From: Echinarachnius parma | Taxonomy: Eukaryota > Echinodermata > Echinoidea > Clypeasteroida > Echinarachniidae | Direction: 5' to 3' | Length of the DNA stretch: 64,000 nucleotides | Assembly (NCBI GenBank): GCA_037951105.1 | Contig: JBAMJV010001376.1 | Coordinates: forward strand, 124,001-188,000 | Shown here: piece by piece, positions 13,401-22,339 of the stretch | Position numbering within the stretch: position 1 is the stretch's first letter | Layout of the letters: every line of letters begins with the position of its first letter | Translations under genes and position numbers: made by a program | The notes under the pieces: generated by a model | What the model was told of the DNA's origin: nothing | The model's database searches: none | Seen by the model: the letters and a program-made list of their open reading frames with translations, nothing else

Positions 13401-14096
13401 TCCCTTTAATGTGTGAGATGTATTTTGCTTTGATACAGTTCCTATATTTTGGGTGAAAGACAGGAAGATCTCTTTAACAGCTTTGAACTACAAATTCATA
13501 TGAAGTTCAAAGATGTCATACATCATATGGTATACATATATACCAGGGCTCCACACTCACCTTTTTAGTCAGTGGCCCGGTCGGGCCAGTGAAATAGTTT
13601 TTTCCCCTATTCTGGTGGCCCAAAAGAAAATTTACTGGCCCCAAAATTGTATTTCATGAGTAAGCTTTTCAAAATATCACTCTTTCCTAATCAAACCTGT
13701 GATTACAGATGAAGCATGACTTAAAAGAAAACAATTTTTTTTCATTTTGTCAATGTCGAGTTGAAAACCTGCTTGCCCGATCGGGCCAACAAAATATGAC
13801 TTTTATACATTTTGCTGGCCCCAAGTGCAATTTCACTGGCCCCGGGCCAGCGGGACAGTGGGAGTGTCCCATTGATGAAGTCAAGATGTAAGGTAACCTA
13901 TTAAAATACAACCTCTAACCTTGAAATATGTTGAATGCTTTTTTGTGTTGTAGTTCTTGATTATAAGTTGTGTTGATATTGATGAATTCCTTTCATCTGA
14001 TTATTTGTTCGTATAAAGGTTGATCCATTTGGACCACCAGTCCTGGCCCTGCCCGCACCTGGGAGCAGTTCACACCGGGAGAATCACCAAGAATGA
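1408..14096 (+). CDS. DCDC1: Doublecortin domain-containing protein 1-like (DCDC1), 3' part, 16 exons
   Basis: Exons read by splice signals and phase: 1408-1654, 2129-2291, 3809-3970, 4572-4772, 5204-5421, 5859-5929, 6648-6833, 7166-7372, 8206-8359, 9128-9247, 9851-9952, 10565-10701, 11552-11656, 12313-12538, 12914-13023, 14019-14096. All junction phases agree and the total is 828 codons plus TGA. Order along the product: end of a DCX domain (about 10-55, RRLFDENGKELKTLEDI); an acidic Pro-rich linker; a ricin-type beta-trefoil (about 200-345) with QxW motifs YQRW and NQVW; a Cys-containing region (LACSRTLR); a second DCX (about 463-530, VRVVGYKNG, ARKLYTQDG); a charged helix (RALKAELREERSKVMLELEK); a third DCX (692-765, RVLVYKNG, TQLYMNSGE). 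DCX repeats plus a ricin B fold are the DCDC1 combination, and DCX domains bind microtubules. The 5' end lies left of the window or in exons not recognised. The AAG acceptor of the last exon (14018) is the weakest junction. Confidence 0.85.
1741..2080. repeat. GAT-rich degenerate microsatellite in DCDC1 intron
   Basis: Interspersed gatgatg, gatgttg and gatgatagt words without a strict period. The same GAT/GGT-rich type occurs in other introns of this gene (4100-4500, 9972-10400). Confidence 0.6.
2335..2990 (-). mobile_element. Two or more 3' parts of a tRNA-derived SINE, reverse orientation
   Basis: A block of about 190 bp (agcgctgtacactcttattacaccggtcat ... cctaccgggtccc) occurs at about 2586-2757 and again at 2809-2972. 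Each is preceded on this strand by tatagcgcctaatatcatctct, the reverse of the AGCGCTATATAAA-type tail common to many animal SINEs and their LINE partners. A further copy at 35755-36015 also keeps a tRNA-like head. A degenerate short tail copy lies at 2335-2400. Confidence 0.7.
3005..3555. mobile_element. MITE with TTAA target duplication (Kolobok/piggyBac-like)
   Basis: The element begins AGGGGTATTCCGG and ends GGTGGAATTCCCCT, giving short inverted termini flanked by TTAA at 3001-3004 and 3556-3559. TTAA duplications are characteristic of the Kolobok and piggyBac superfamilies. No transposase is present. It sits in a DCDC1 intron. Confidence 0.7.
4090..4500. repeat. GAT/GGT trinucleotide-rich tract in DCDC1 intron
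   Basis: Long runs of gatgatgatg and gatggtgatggt. Both strands read as artefactual open frames (Met/Val/Asp repeats or Ile/Thr/His repeats). The real exon begins at 4572 after the acceptor ctcctgcag. Confidence 0.85.
4887..4962. mobile_element. Left-end fragment of the gtttcacaaagat MITE family (family B)
   Basis: gggggtgtttcacaaagattctaagttaaactt matches the ends of elements near 46770, 50157 and 54829. Only one end is seen here. Confidence 0.5.
5470..5545 (-). mobile_element. tRNA-like SINE head remnant
   Basis: Read on the - strand, it holds tagagcgtcggtctagcaac (A-box-like) followed by ctcgggttagaatcccag (B-box-like), the arrangement of a tRNA-derived SINE promoter. It is short and decayed and lies in a DCDC1 intron. 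Confidence 0.55.
6308..6524. mobile_element. Palindromic MITE, GCCCGGCGCAGACAGAGCC family (family C), copy 1
   Basis: The first ~45 bp (gcccggcgcagacagagcc, then gactcgacccgatccgactgg) are the inverted complement of the last ~45 bp. Related copies occur at 26332-26559 and 48247-48367. No coding capacity and no clear target duplication. It lies in a DCDC1 intron. Confidence 0.85.
7388..7700. repeat. Probable interspersed repeat in DCDC1 intron
   Basis: The segment starts gactaggaggacccgtgcctgaggcacgtgg and ends ctcctgttttagtagtataga. Its composition differs from the neighbouring AT-rich intron and includes a short hairpin (gtgcctgaggcac). No second copy is seen in the window, so the assignment is tentative. 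Confidence 0.35.
8428..8551. mobile_element. Decayed copy of the CCAGGGGGGTTTTGCA MITE (family D)
   Basis: It holds an inverted pair (caagtcagaaaatgtgcata / tgcgcatattttctgacttg) and ends gcaacacccccctgg, the same right terminus as the better-kept copy at 54305-54467. Confidence 0.6.
8730..8762. repeat. (ATTT)n microsatellite
   Basis: About eight perfect atttattt units in a DCDC1 intron. Confidence 0.9.
9672..9732 (+). pseudogene. Partial duplicate of DCDC1 exon 11
   Basis: cgacagagttgggctatgcc through gccagagccctgaaagccaaactgagg parallels the true exon at 9851 (gaggtggactatgccagagccctaaaagctgaactgagg). The copy has an AG before it but loses similarity after about 50 bp and has a stop soon after. 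A relic exon upstream of the functional one. Confidence 0.75.
9972..10400. repeat. (GATGGT/GAT)n microsatellite in DCDC1 intron
   Basis: Long uninterrupted ggtgatggtgatggt and gatgatgatgat runs directly after the exon 11 donor (9953). The 105-120 residue frames of Asp/Gly or Met/Val are products of the repeat, not genes. Confidence 0.95.
10408..10480. repeat. Short (TA)n and degenerate flank with an exon 12 echo
   Basis: A short tatatatata run is followed by aatgaaccagtcctagtgaaaggaggctagacaaagcc (about 10431-10468), which matches the middle of exon 12 (aatgaaccagtcctggtagaaggaggctggacgaaaccc at 10619). This is a further decayed copy upstream of the real exon. Confidence 0.65.
10818..11083 (+). 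pseudogene. Two downstream copies of the DCDC1 exon 12 tail with donor
   Basis: Copies at about 10821-10909 and 10990-11078 repeat the second half of exon 12 (agtcctggtagaagg...ctggacgaaacc...caaccagctagag) including the donor gttagtatc and following intron sequence. They lack the 5' half of the exon and an obvious acceptor, so they are probably not spliced in. With the true exon and the fragment at 10431 the unit is present four times. Confidence 0.85.
11370..11465. repeat. Short interspersed repeat (family E), copy 1
   Basis: ttgagcgccaatgtcgcatatttgc ... aatgccatagggctgtaaaattcctggca is echoed at about 14758-14842 (ttgagtgccaagctcacatttttgc ... aatatgccatagagcataaaatccctggca). Confidence 0.6.
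11706..11775 (+). pseudogene. Partial duplicate of DCDC1 exon 13 tail and donor
   Basis: cctattgtggagtggattatagcaggcaactgtacaaccagcccacaaatttaaataatcattcct copies the end of exon 13 plus its intron start (true exon ends 11656, donor gtaaat). In the copy the donor GT has become TT, so it should be dead. Confidence 0.8.
13545..13875. mobile_element. Palindromic non-autonomous DNA transposon
   Basis: Starts cagggctccacactcacc and ends cagtgggagtgtcccattg. The internal ggcccggtcgggccagtg and cactggccccgggcc are inverted with respect to each other. Terminal CAGGGCTCC-type ends resemble hAT elements, but no target duplication was recognised. It lies in the last DCDC1 intron. Confidence 0.6.
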
Positions 14097-14277
14097 GATA
14101 AGGAGACTGATCCTGGTGGGAACAGGTTATGAACAATTCAAGAGTTTATATAAATGCCAAAACTGAAAAACACAATTTTGTAATCCATTGAGACAAAGAA
14201 ACTGATCTCTTCTGGTGGGAACATGTTATGAGCTATTGAAAAGTTTGTATGCAAAAACAATTTTTCAATAACAAATT

Positions 14278-14375
14278 GTTGTAATTGTTTAAACCATTCA
14301 CTAAACACTAAAAATCAATTTTAGGATCGATTTTTAGTGATTAAGAAGATGCCAAAATCAATTTTAGTGTTTAGT
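14278..14375. repeat. Short inverted repeat
   Basis: cactaaacactaaaaatcaattttagg and ccaaaatcaattttagtgtttagtg form an imperfect stem about 25 bp long, a possible MITE relic. Confidence 0.55.
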
Positions 14376-14390
14376 GAAAGAAAAAAAAAA

Positions 14391-14695
14391 CCTGGTGAGT
14401 CCTGTATTAACTCCATAGGGATTCCAAAATCTAGTAGGGAATAGGTTAACCCATTGCTTATGGGAACCTAGTGGGTCCTGTATTAACTCTATGGGGATTT
14501 CACAATCTAGTAGGGAACAGGTTAACCCATTGCCTATGGGAACCTGGTGGGTCCAATATCACGTCCATGGTGATTTCACAATCTAGTAGGGAACAGGTTT
14601 AATAACCTATTTCCTACAGGAACCTAGTGGGTCCTGTATTAACTCTACAGGGATTTCACAATCCAGTAGGGAACAGGTTAAGCTAAAGGTACCAT
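14391..14695. repeat. About 76-bp tandem repeat, four copies
   Basis: Units begin cctggtgagtcc or cctagtgggtcc at 14391, 14467, 14543 and 14623, each containing aatctagtagggaacaggtt. Period 76 to 80 bp. Confidence 0.9.
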
Positions 14696-14757
14696 CATAA
14701 AACACAAAGTATTGTCTTTTAAATGATACTACTGTCCATTACTGATTGCATATTAAC

Positions 14758-14845
14758 TTCTTGAGTGCCAAGCTCACATTTTTGCGAGTTACCTGACACA
14801 TGAATATGCCATAGAGCATAAAATCCCTGGCACTGAAAGTGTTAA
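14758..14845. repeat. Short interspersed repeat (family E), copy 2
   Basis: Matches 11370-11465 in order and spacing (ttgagtgccaagctcac, atgccatagagcataaaatccctggcac). Confidence 0.6.
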
Positions 14846-15021
14846 GGTATATTTTTGAAACAGTGATTAAAAGTATCACACATTTTCTTATTATTTTCAC
14901 TGTTTTTCAGCAAGTTTAATGACAATTATCCCTAATTGGTAAAAATGGTGTTATCGTTTTTGTTTGCATTTAAACTTTCAGTTCATATCCCATTCCACAG
15001 TGCTAAATTACTGACGGGGTT

Positions 15022-15252
15022 ACTGTAAACGTGGTAATATTCGTGGTGCTTTAATTTCCGCGGATTTCGCTGAAATCGGCGTCCGCGAACATTAAATCCC
15101 GCGAATATGCAATTATATTCATTTCCATTTACTTAATAATATCATTTTGATGAGGGTCTTATGATCGGCCGCAAAATAAAAAAACCCCGAATGTGTTTTT
15201 ACGTCGCTCAGCGCAAAATATTAATCGCGCAAAAATAACAACTTTTACAGTA
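15022..15252. mobile_element. MITE with TTACTGTAAA / TTTTACAGTA ends
   Basis: The termini ttactgtaaa and ttttacagta are inverted. The interior contains CG-rich words (cgcggatttcgctgaaatcgg, cgcgcaaaaataac) unlike the AT-rich surroundings. Confidence 0.55.
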
Positions 15253-15407
15253 CCCTGTTTCGAAAAAGATGAAGTAAATGATAAAAATAAAACGTCATTG
15301 TGCAATTGTATTTGAAAGGCTGAAAATTTGAATGGGGAAATAAAAAACTTTTGAAAAATAGACAAACATGTGTACAAATAATACCCATCACTTAGAACAA
15401 AACGATT

Positions 15408-15520
15408 TATTGTATCTACGTCATATCTACATCACTAAAATATTAAACTGTACTTAAGGAATAGCGATTTGCTAAAATATATTTTAGTGATGTAGATATG
15501 ACGTAGATACAATCAATTTA
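15408..15520. mobile_element. Short perfect-stem palindrome (MITE-like)
   Basis: ttgtatctacgtcatatctac + atcactaaaat at 15411-15442 is the exact complement, in reverse, of the segment ending about 15513: a ~32-bp stem with a ~40-bp loop. Transcribed, it would be a strong hairpin. Confidence 0.8.
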
Positions 15521-16009
15521 AATTTAAAATCGTTTTTCAGAATACACCCCCTGATCATACATTTATGTAATGGCGAACAGATGAGAAAATTTATAAGATG
15601 AACCTGTATGAAAACCCTTTTTGCTTTGCTAAGAACGAACATATCTGTAAACTGCAATTCTAAACTTCTTGTATCTATTTGATGCCATAGAACGTTAGTT
15701 ATGATGATGATAATAATAACAACAATGATTATACATTTTTTCTCTCAATATTATAGCACAAATTTGAGACTCCTGTAGTATAAAGATCATAGAACATTAA
15801 AATATTCTTGAAGTTATTTTGTTTCGTTTCATTCTTCCAATGTTTCACATTTTCCAATTATTAGAAATACTGTGCAATCTCTTTGCTGTTCCAGCATAAC
15901 TGTAAATAATTCTGTGTACATAAATAACATGACAATTCTATCTCAATTCAATAATTCTTTGTTCTAAATAATGTATCTGTATAATGATATGTATCTGATA
16001 TCATTGTAA

Positions 16010-16055
16010 TGCGCTTAGAGATGATAATCATATTAGGCGCTATATAAATCAAGTA

Positions 16056-16094
<39 letters not shown>

Positions 16095-16095
16095 A
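16010..16095 (+). mobile_element. SINE/LINE tail with (TTA)n
   Basis: gcgcttagagatgataatc ... ttaggcgctatataaatcaa followed by ten or more tta units, the + orientation of the tail seen reversed at 2335-2800. Only the 3' end is present. Confidence 0.75.
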
Positions 16096-17759
16096 TACAG
16101 AAAAGCTAAATGATTGCTAGGAGTGACATAATTTATCCTCCCATCAGTATCAGTAATTAGAAAAAATGCCAGTGTTTAGCTTCCCTTTAAGACAGGCGAT
16201 GAAAGGCAGAGAAAGAAGTTTTTAAAAGATATTGTATGTAATATGCTCATGGCTTTTGCTTGTAAATAGCTGCATCACCTTGATTTTTACACAATTATAA
16301 TGGAATTTTCAATGAATTCAATGCATGGAAATATTTCGTACAAATGATTTGAGTCGTACTATTGGTAATTTGACGTACCAGTACTTATTTAACATACAAA
16401 ATATTGGTATTGTCATTGTAGCAGTTTTATATACAATTAAAGTGGTTTGTATAGTGTAACACATTATATGTATCCATTGTAAATTTGTACAAATCTAAAA
16501 ATCTGTATTTTATAACTTCTGTGAAAAATACTGTGTTAATACTTCTTAAATGAAATTGTAAGTAATTGTTAGTAATAGCATTACCAAATATGCTTTATAT
16601 ACACAGATCTGTTATTTGTTACGTAGTGGCAGTTTGATAAAGGAAAATCTGTTTGATTTTGGTATGTGTTTCATTTATTCATTCATTCATTTTATGTACC
16701 GTAATTTATGTTTTCATATTTGTGTAATCTAGTAGTTGCTGTAATGAATATTTTTGGAATATTGTAAAATGTGCAGAATTTGGCAGTTTTGTGGACAGCC
16801 TGGAGCTATCTATTGAAAATTATAATGTTTACAAAAAATATAAGTTTTGGGTAACCCTAGGTTAGAGTTATCTTTGATTAATTAGACAATTTAAACTATT
16901 GCTCTTCAATTATACAAATGTTATTTTTTAAACTGTCAGCAAAATAAATAATTGGGGAATGGTCATCAATTCTAGCAACAACAAAATTATTATCTAAATA
17001 AAATGTACTGCCGATATATTAAGTTCAAATATGTGAATGTATTCAGTATTTTTTTTTAGATTACAAATTTGATAAATAAACTTCATTTCAGGTACTGTAA
17101 CTGGTTTATGCTTGTATATATTTGTGTATGAAAAAGCTGTATATTTTTGCTCAAAAATGTATGTAACAACAAGTATAAAGGATATTGTATAAATTATTGT
17201 ATAAATAATTTTGTCTTTGTACTTGTAAGTAAACATTCATATTATTTTTATCTTTACAGTTATCACACTTTGTTTAACGAAGTAAACTCATCAGTGAAAG
17301 ACAAATTTGATTGTAAAAAAGCAATCAAATATAAAAAAAAAAATTTTCCTTTTCCAAGTTAATTTAACACCAATAGCAATTCTTTTCTTTTGGGTTTGCG
17401 ATGTCTTCAGGTGATGGTGATACACTTTTTGATTTTACTACCATTGATTTTCAGAATTGTCCAATTTGCAAGTTAACAAATGGACTATATGTATGATTGT
17501 TATATGTACATTGTATTCATACTTTATTAATAGTTATGAATTATGATTTTGTACTTCATCTTTGTACAACAAAGTGCTCAAATTGTGCATAAATCTGTAT
17601 GTGGAATAAATGTTATTCATATGTCACCATAAATTGAATGTCACTTTGTATTTATTTTGTAGTGAACTTACTGCGAAATAGATCATCCATATTTAACAAA
17701 CCAATTTTAAACAAATCTAGATTCTAGTATCTAGATTTTATTCTAATTGGTTTGTTTGT

Positions 17760-18240
17760 ATGGATGATTGTGTGAGTGTGTGTGTGTTTGCATGCATGTG
17801 TGTGTGTGCACTTGTAAGGACCGGCAAACGGGGATACACACGGGTTTACACACCGGCAAACGGGGATATGCCGGAAACCGGGGATATCCCCGTTTTCCGA
17901 ACAGCCTCTATAGTGCTTTAGGGATCGTCTTAAGGGCTGTACTGTATGTTATTATGATTTTTGAAGGATATGTAACCGATGGTGTGTATGTATGGACTGT
18001 TTGTGTATGTGAGTGTATGTGTAAACCGGCCAGCCCATTGGGCATATGTCCATGTTTACACACCGGCAAACCGGGGATAAGCCAAAAAAGCCGAAAAAAG
18101 CGGGCATATCCCCGTTTGAAGGTGTTATAAATTTTATCCCCGTTTGAAGACTCCTACAAGTATGTGTGTGTGATTATGTGCATGTGTGTGTGTGTGCGTG
18201 CGTGCGTACATGTGTGCATGCATGCATGTGTGCATGTTGG
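17760..18240. repeat. TG-rich repeats with repeated ccggcaaacggggat phrases
   Basis: tgtgtgtgtg and tgcatgcatg tracts flank three or more copies of caccggcaaac(g)gggata and the palindrome ggggatatccccg (17880-17892). The readable + frame of 120 codons is repeat-derived. Confidence 0.6.
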
Positions 18241-18889
18241 TGTATGTGTGATAAGTAAAGTGATATGAATGATGAAGTGAAAGTGGTTATTCCGTAAACT
18301 TGCACCTTTAAAACTTCCATTTTACAAATAAAAGAATGGGGTTGAATGGAGAGAAAAAATCACAAAAGAAAGGGAGATTATAGAGATAACAAAAATAAAA
18401 TGGAATAGAAGAACAAATTAAGCTGGGGAGAAAGGAATTCAATTAAATTCAATAATTTCAATTCAATATTGTATTGGGCCAACTCAATGGAAAATTGTCT
18501 TTGGTTCACAACATCACGATTCATAACAAGCAGATTCATATTAGAAAAAACATCTGAACATCAGGAAAGGCAGAAAGGGGAAAGGCAGAAAGGCAAAAGG
18601 AGAAAAGAGGAGAATGAACTAGTAGAAGGGGAGAAGATCTCAAGCTAGAGAAGAAAAAGTACTTAGAAGGAACTAAGTGGAAAGGCAATAGGAGGTAGAG
18701 AGGCAATTGAAAGGTTAAAGACATGTTTACCAATTGGAGATAATAGCTCAAAACAAAATGAAAATACATAAATGGGAATAGCGTGGCTATAGAAATACAC
18801 TCAAAATAGAGGGTTTAATGAGGTAAAAGAATTTGAAATGAAATTTAGCACTTCCATAATTGGTACTGAATGAAGAAAAATGAAGAATT

Positions 18890-19290
18890 TTGCATTGCGC
18901 CCTCTTTCGTCAGGTTCGTTTCATATTTGCCAACGCATCAACGAAAATGCGTGCATCGCATGGATATAATTTATGCTGCTGCGTCAAATCTTTTGCTTGA
19001 GCTGAGCGGCCACTGGTTCAAAACAACGGGGTAGCAACCGGCTAGCACCAGCTTCTAATCCCGTTCACAATATATCAGCTCAGCTGCGCTGCGCTGCTGT
19101 ATTACCAATGCATGCATCGATATCGCGTGGGATCCGGATGAGCTAGCTTCCCTTTGGCTTTGAAGAACTTGCAATTTGTCAACTGTTTGTTTGTTTAGTA
19201 CCGTATATATGCAATGCAAACTCTCGATATTATCGTGAGTGGTTGCAGATAAGTTGGAAGGTTAGAATCGGACGTGGCAGTGAATGGGAG
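18890..19290 (+). promoter_or_regulatory. Candidate promoter and non-coding first exon upstream of the SLC45A gene
   Basis: A segment of balanced base composition with low repeat content (cgccctctttcgtcagg ... ggacgtggcagtgaatgggag) ends in a strong donor consensus GAG|gtgagt at 19291. No long ORF runs through it. The next + strand gene is the SLC45A transporter, whose ATG (27697) is preceded by an acceptor-like tttctactgcag ending 27215, so this could be its untranslated first exon, an intron of about 7.9 kb. This is inference; a transcription start was not identified. Confidence 0.3.
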
Positions 19291-19680
19291 GTGAGTTAAT
19301 TTGTTGTTTTCTTTTCATCAAGTTTTAATTTTGACTTTTTGTTTTACTTATTTTGTAAACTTTTTTTTCTTGAAACTTATGTTGTTATGATTTATTTAAA
19401 TGGTCAAGTAAGTTAATAATTAACAGAAAAACAGAGACCGAGAAGGGAACTTGGCTCGGCTGAGAGTGAGAGTATAACTTAATCAGAGTCAGACATAACA
19501 AATCAACACCACCCCAATAAAAAAAAAAGAGTTGTCAAGATGACAAGAATTGAAGAAGAATGGGTTTGACTTTGAGGAGTGAAGAAAAAGAAAGATCTGA
19601 GAGACAGAGTGAAACTGAAAGTGATGGTTGTCATAAATGTTGAATCATGCTCATGATGTGTGCCATGTCATGATGTGGTT

Positions 19681-20353
19681 TAACTCTACAGAACGAACGC
19701 CAGCGCTTGCGCTGGCGTTCTACGACCACCTAATGAAGTTCCCAAACTTGCACTTTTGTGTGCACAATATTTTGATGAAATATATTATACGAAACTTACC
19801 ATCTATCTCTGCACAAATATGTGATGTAACTTGGCGCTAGATAAAAATGATGATTTAAATCTCGATTCCTAATGAAAATACGTGATTTCTGCACCATCTC
19901 GACTTCTCTCTGTGTCGTATCGCGACTTTTGAACGAAAGATGATCGCGCTTTGTCATGTTCTCCATTCAAGTCGCCCGCCGATTCCAATTAAACGATAGA
20001 TCTGACGCGTTAGTCCATACTAAAACGCGCGCGTCAGATCTGCCTTTTAATTGGAATTGGCGGGCGACTTGAATGGAGACCAAAGCGCGATCATCTTTCG
20101 TTCAAAGTCGCGATATGACACGGAGAGAAGTCGAGATGGTGCAGAAATCACGTATTTTCATTAGGAATCGAGATTCAAATCATCATTTTTATCTAGTGCC
20201 AAGTTACATCACATATTTGTGCAGAGATAGATGGTAAGTTTCGTATCATAATATATTTCATCAAAATATCGTGCACACAAAAGTGCAAGTTTGGGGGCTT
20301 CATTAGGTGGTCGTAGAACGCCAGCGCATTAGCGCTGGCGTTCTGTAGAGTTA
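19681..20353. mobile_element. 673-bp foldback MITE with 9-bp target duplication (Mutator-like)
   Basis: Two arms of about 320 bp, nearly perfect inverted copies, are separated by only about 10-20 bp around 20010-20030. Ends are taactctacagaacg and cgttctgtagagtta. The 9-bp direct repeat gatgtggtt flanks it exactly (19672-19680 and 20354-20362). A 9-bp duplication is typical of the Mutator/MULE superfamily. No transposase. The few arm mismatches imply a fairly recent insertion. Confidence 0.9.
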
Positions 20354-20566
20354 GATGTGGTTCAGTGACAGTGGCACCCTTGCACTTGCAGGCATGGCAT
20401 GGTTGGCACCGGCTGTCCTCGCCAATACCGTTCGTTCATATCTACGTACATATCTACATACAGAATCACATAGTGTATTTTTTTCGCGTGGCGCGAGTAC
20501 AGCGTGCATTGATTGCGCGAGGGGTGTTTGCGAATTCGCTTTGACCCAGTCGTTATTGGCTACGAC

Positions 20567-20633
20567 TAGTGCTGTAACTGACCTTGATGATCGATCTTCG
20601 AAATCGGATCGATGATCGGGATCGGATGATCGG

Positions 20634-20674
<41 letters not shown>

Positions 20675-20716
20675 CCGATTTCCGATCATGCAGAAAAAAT
20701 CGGAAGATCGGATCGG

Positions 20717-20757
<41 letters not shown>

Positions 20758-21030
20758 CCTTTGGAAAATGATCCCCAAAAAACACAATTTTCGCGCCGAT
20801 TTTGAGCTTAGTCCCATGTGATTAATTTGGCGTAACCTTTCAGAAACACATGGGACTAAGCTCAAAATCGGCGCGAATAATTTTGTAAAAGGAGAGGTAA
20901 TCAGTTTTAAATGAAAGCATACCCATACAAGATTACCTTGGGCTTATTAATATGGATATATGTTGCTTTGGTATTCATTTATATTCCCAAAATATGTTTT
21001 TTGGGATCATTTTCCAAAGAAAAAAAAAAC

Positions 21031-21071
<41 letters not shown>

Positions 21072-21182
21072 CGATCCGATCTTCCGATTTTTTCTGCATG
21101 ATCGGAAATCGGCAAAAACGGTCCGATCATGTATGATTGGATCGTGATCGGCATGCCGATCCGATGATCGGTTACAGCACTA
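20567..21182. mobile_element. 616-bp palindromic MITE with 8-bp target duplication (hAT-like)
   Basis: Ends TAGTGCTGTAACTGACC and GGTTACAGCACTA; the 8-bp direct repeat gctacgac flanks it (20559-20566 and 21183-21190). TAGTG-type ends and an 8-bp duplication fit the hAT superfamily. The arms contain ~30-nt poly-A/poly-T tracts and reiterated gatcgg words. In the middle (about 20790-20876) is a separate hairpin, cacatgggactaagctcaa and its complement. A second, shorter copy lies at 45789-45940. Confidence 0.9.
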
Positions 21183-21407
21183 GCTACGACCCGACGCTAC
21201 CATACATGTACATCTGGATCTGGATGTTTTACAGTGCAGGACCTAGTGAGGTATAGTGCACCGGATACATGTACCAGTATTATATAAAGGAAATAGTTCC
21301 ACGTACAATGTCATGTGTAACAAAGTATTGTACACATGACAGAACAGGTATGGTGATGGGGCTAGCGCTTAGTTCATTACTTTTTAGTTGTGCTAATTAG
21401 ATTGTTT

Positions 21408-21555
21408 GGCATTCTCTACCAAACCGTGCCCGCGACATGACTGTAATTTTGTAAAAGAACGGATGTTCTTGACTAAGGAATTGACTAGAGCATCCATTCT
21501 TTTTTTAAAGTCATGCAGTCGGCACGCACGTCTTGTCTTGGAATTGGTAGAGAAT
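21408..21555. mobile_element. Palindromic MITE, ggcattctctaccaa family (family F), copy 1
   Basis: ggcattctctaccaaaccgtgcc and ggaattggtagagaat are inverted ends; the interior is also partly palindromic (agaacggatg / catccattct). Relatives at 21941-22239 and 61472-61594. Confidence 0.75.
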
Positions 21556-21940
21556 ACTGGGACTGGGTGTTTAACCCCTTCCCTTGACTACGGGAACCGG
21601 GTGGGTTGTATTATTGTGTAGTCTTGTTCCATGATAAAATTTCCTCCAACAGGTCCAGTTTTACTTTTTGTTTTAGAGTAAAAAATAATAAACATTTCAA
21701 AAAACTTAACACACGCGTGTGACATGTCCTTGTCAATGATGTCGGTAATTAAGAAAATGGTTTAGATTTTGAAAGTGATGGCATAATTAATGATCAAATT
21801 TGTATTTTTCTTTTTTTGTCAATGCACATATTTGTCTTCGCCTTATTCTGCCATAAAAATACATCAAATGCTATGTTCCAAATTTCCAATATTTGCAGTT
21901 TCCCCAAAATATTGACAGACATTCTAATTGTGTCATTGAT

Positions 21941-22239
21941 CATTCCCCAACAAAGTTTGCCCACAACTTGGCATGCATGACTAAAACTATAGAACTGATC
22001 AATGCTGTCGGTTCGGTCGGTCACACCGGTTCCCGACCGTCACCATTGGGTCATGGTTTCGTTTTTTCGGAACTGGGCTCCGAGAAAAAAAAAAAAAAAA
22101 ATTCCTGTTTCAAATGGTCAATTCCGCGATTTCCGTCCGTTTTCCGCGATCGCGGAAAATCAGTGTCTCTACATTTAAGAGCATGATCAGTTCTGTTTGT
22201 CAAGCAAGCCAAGTCGTGGGCACGCTGTGGTAAAGAATG
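21941..22239. mobile_element. Family F MITE, copy 2, with internal insertion
   Basis: cattccccaacaaagtttgcccacaacttggcatgcatgac at the left pairs with gtcaagcaagccaagtcgtgggcac...tggtaaagaatg at the right. The centre holds unrelated sequence with its own ggttcggtcggtcacaccgg motif and a poly-A run, so a second element may be nested inside. Confidence 0.65.
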
Positions 22240-22339
22240 TTGTCTAGCTGTCATGCTTAGCCAGGCACCACGCACCTCTACTATTCTTCAATGTTAATGG
22301 ATAATGGTAAATACTATGCAGTATGACCAATGCAGGAAT

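Larger units (their letters stand above)
14097..17625 (+). other. Putative DCDC1 3' UTR / downstream AT-rich region
   Basis: The stop codon at 14094-14096 is followed by AT-rich sequence without coding potential. AATAAA at 17605-17610 is a candidate polyadenylation signal, but many AT-rich hexamers occur earlier, and repeats (14391-14690, 15020-15252, 15405-15540, 16015-16095) interrupt the stretch. The true transcript end cannot be fixed from sequence alone. Confidence 0.3.

Noticed and set aside
18020-18130. 120-codon + strand ORF with Cys/Val runs (17768-18130)
   Set aside because: Derived from TG microsatellite and reiterated ccggcaaacgggg phrases; no splice or family support.
20351-21147. 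ORFs with long Phe or Lys runs
   Set aside because: Poly-A/poly-T arms of the hAT-like MITE read in frame.
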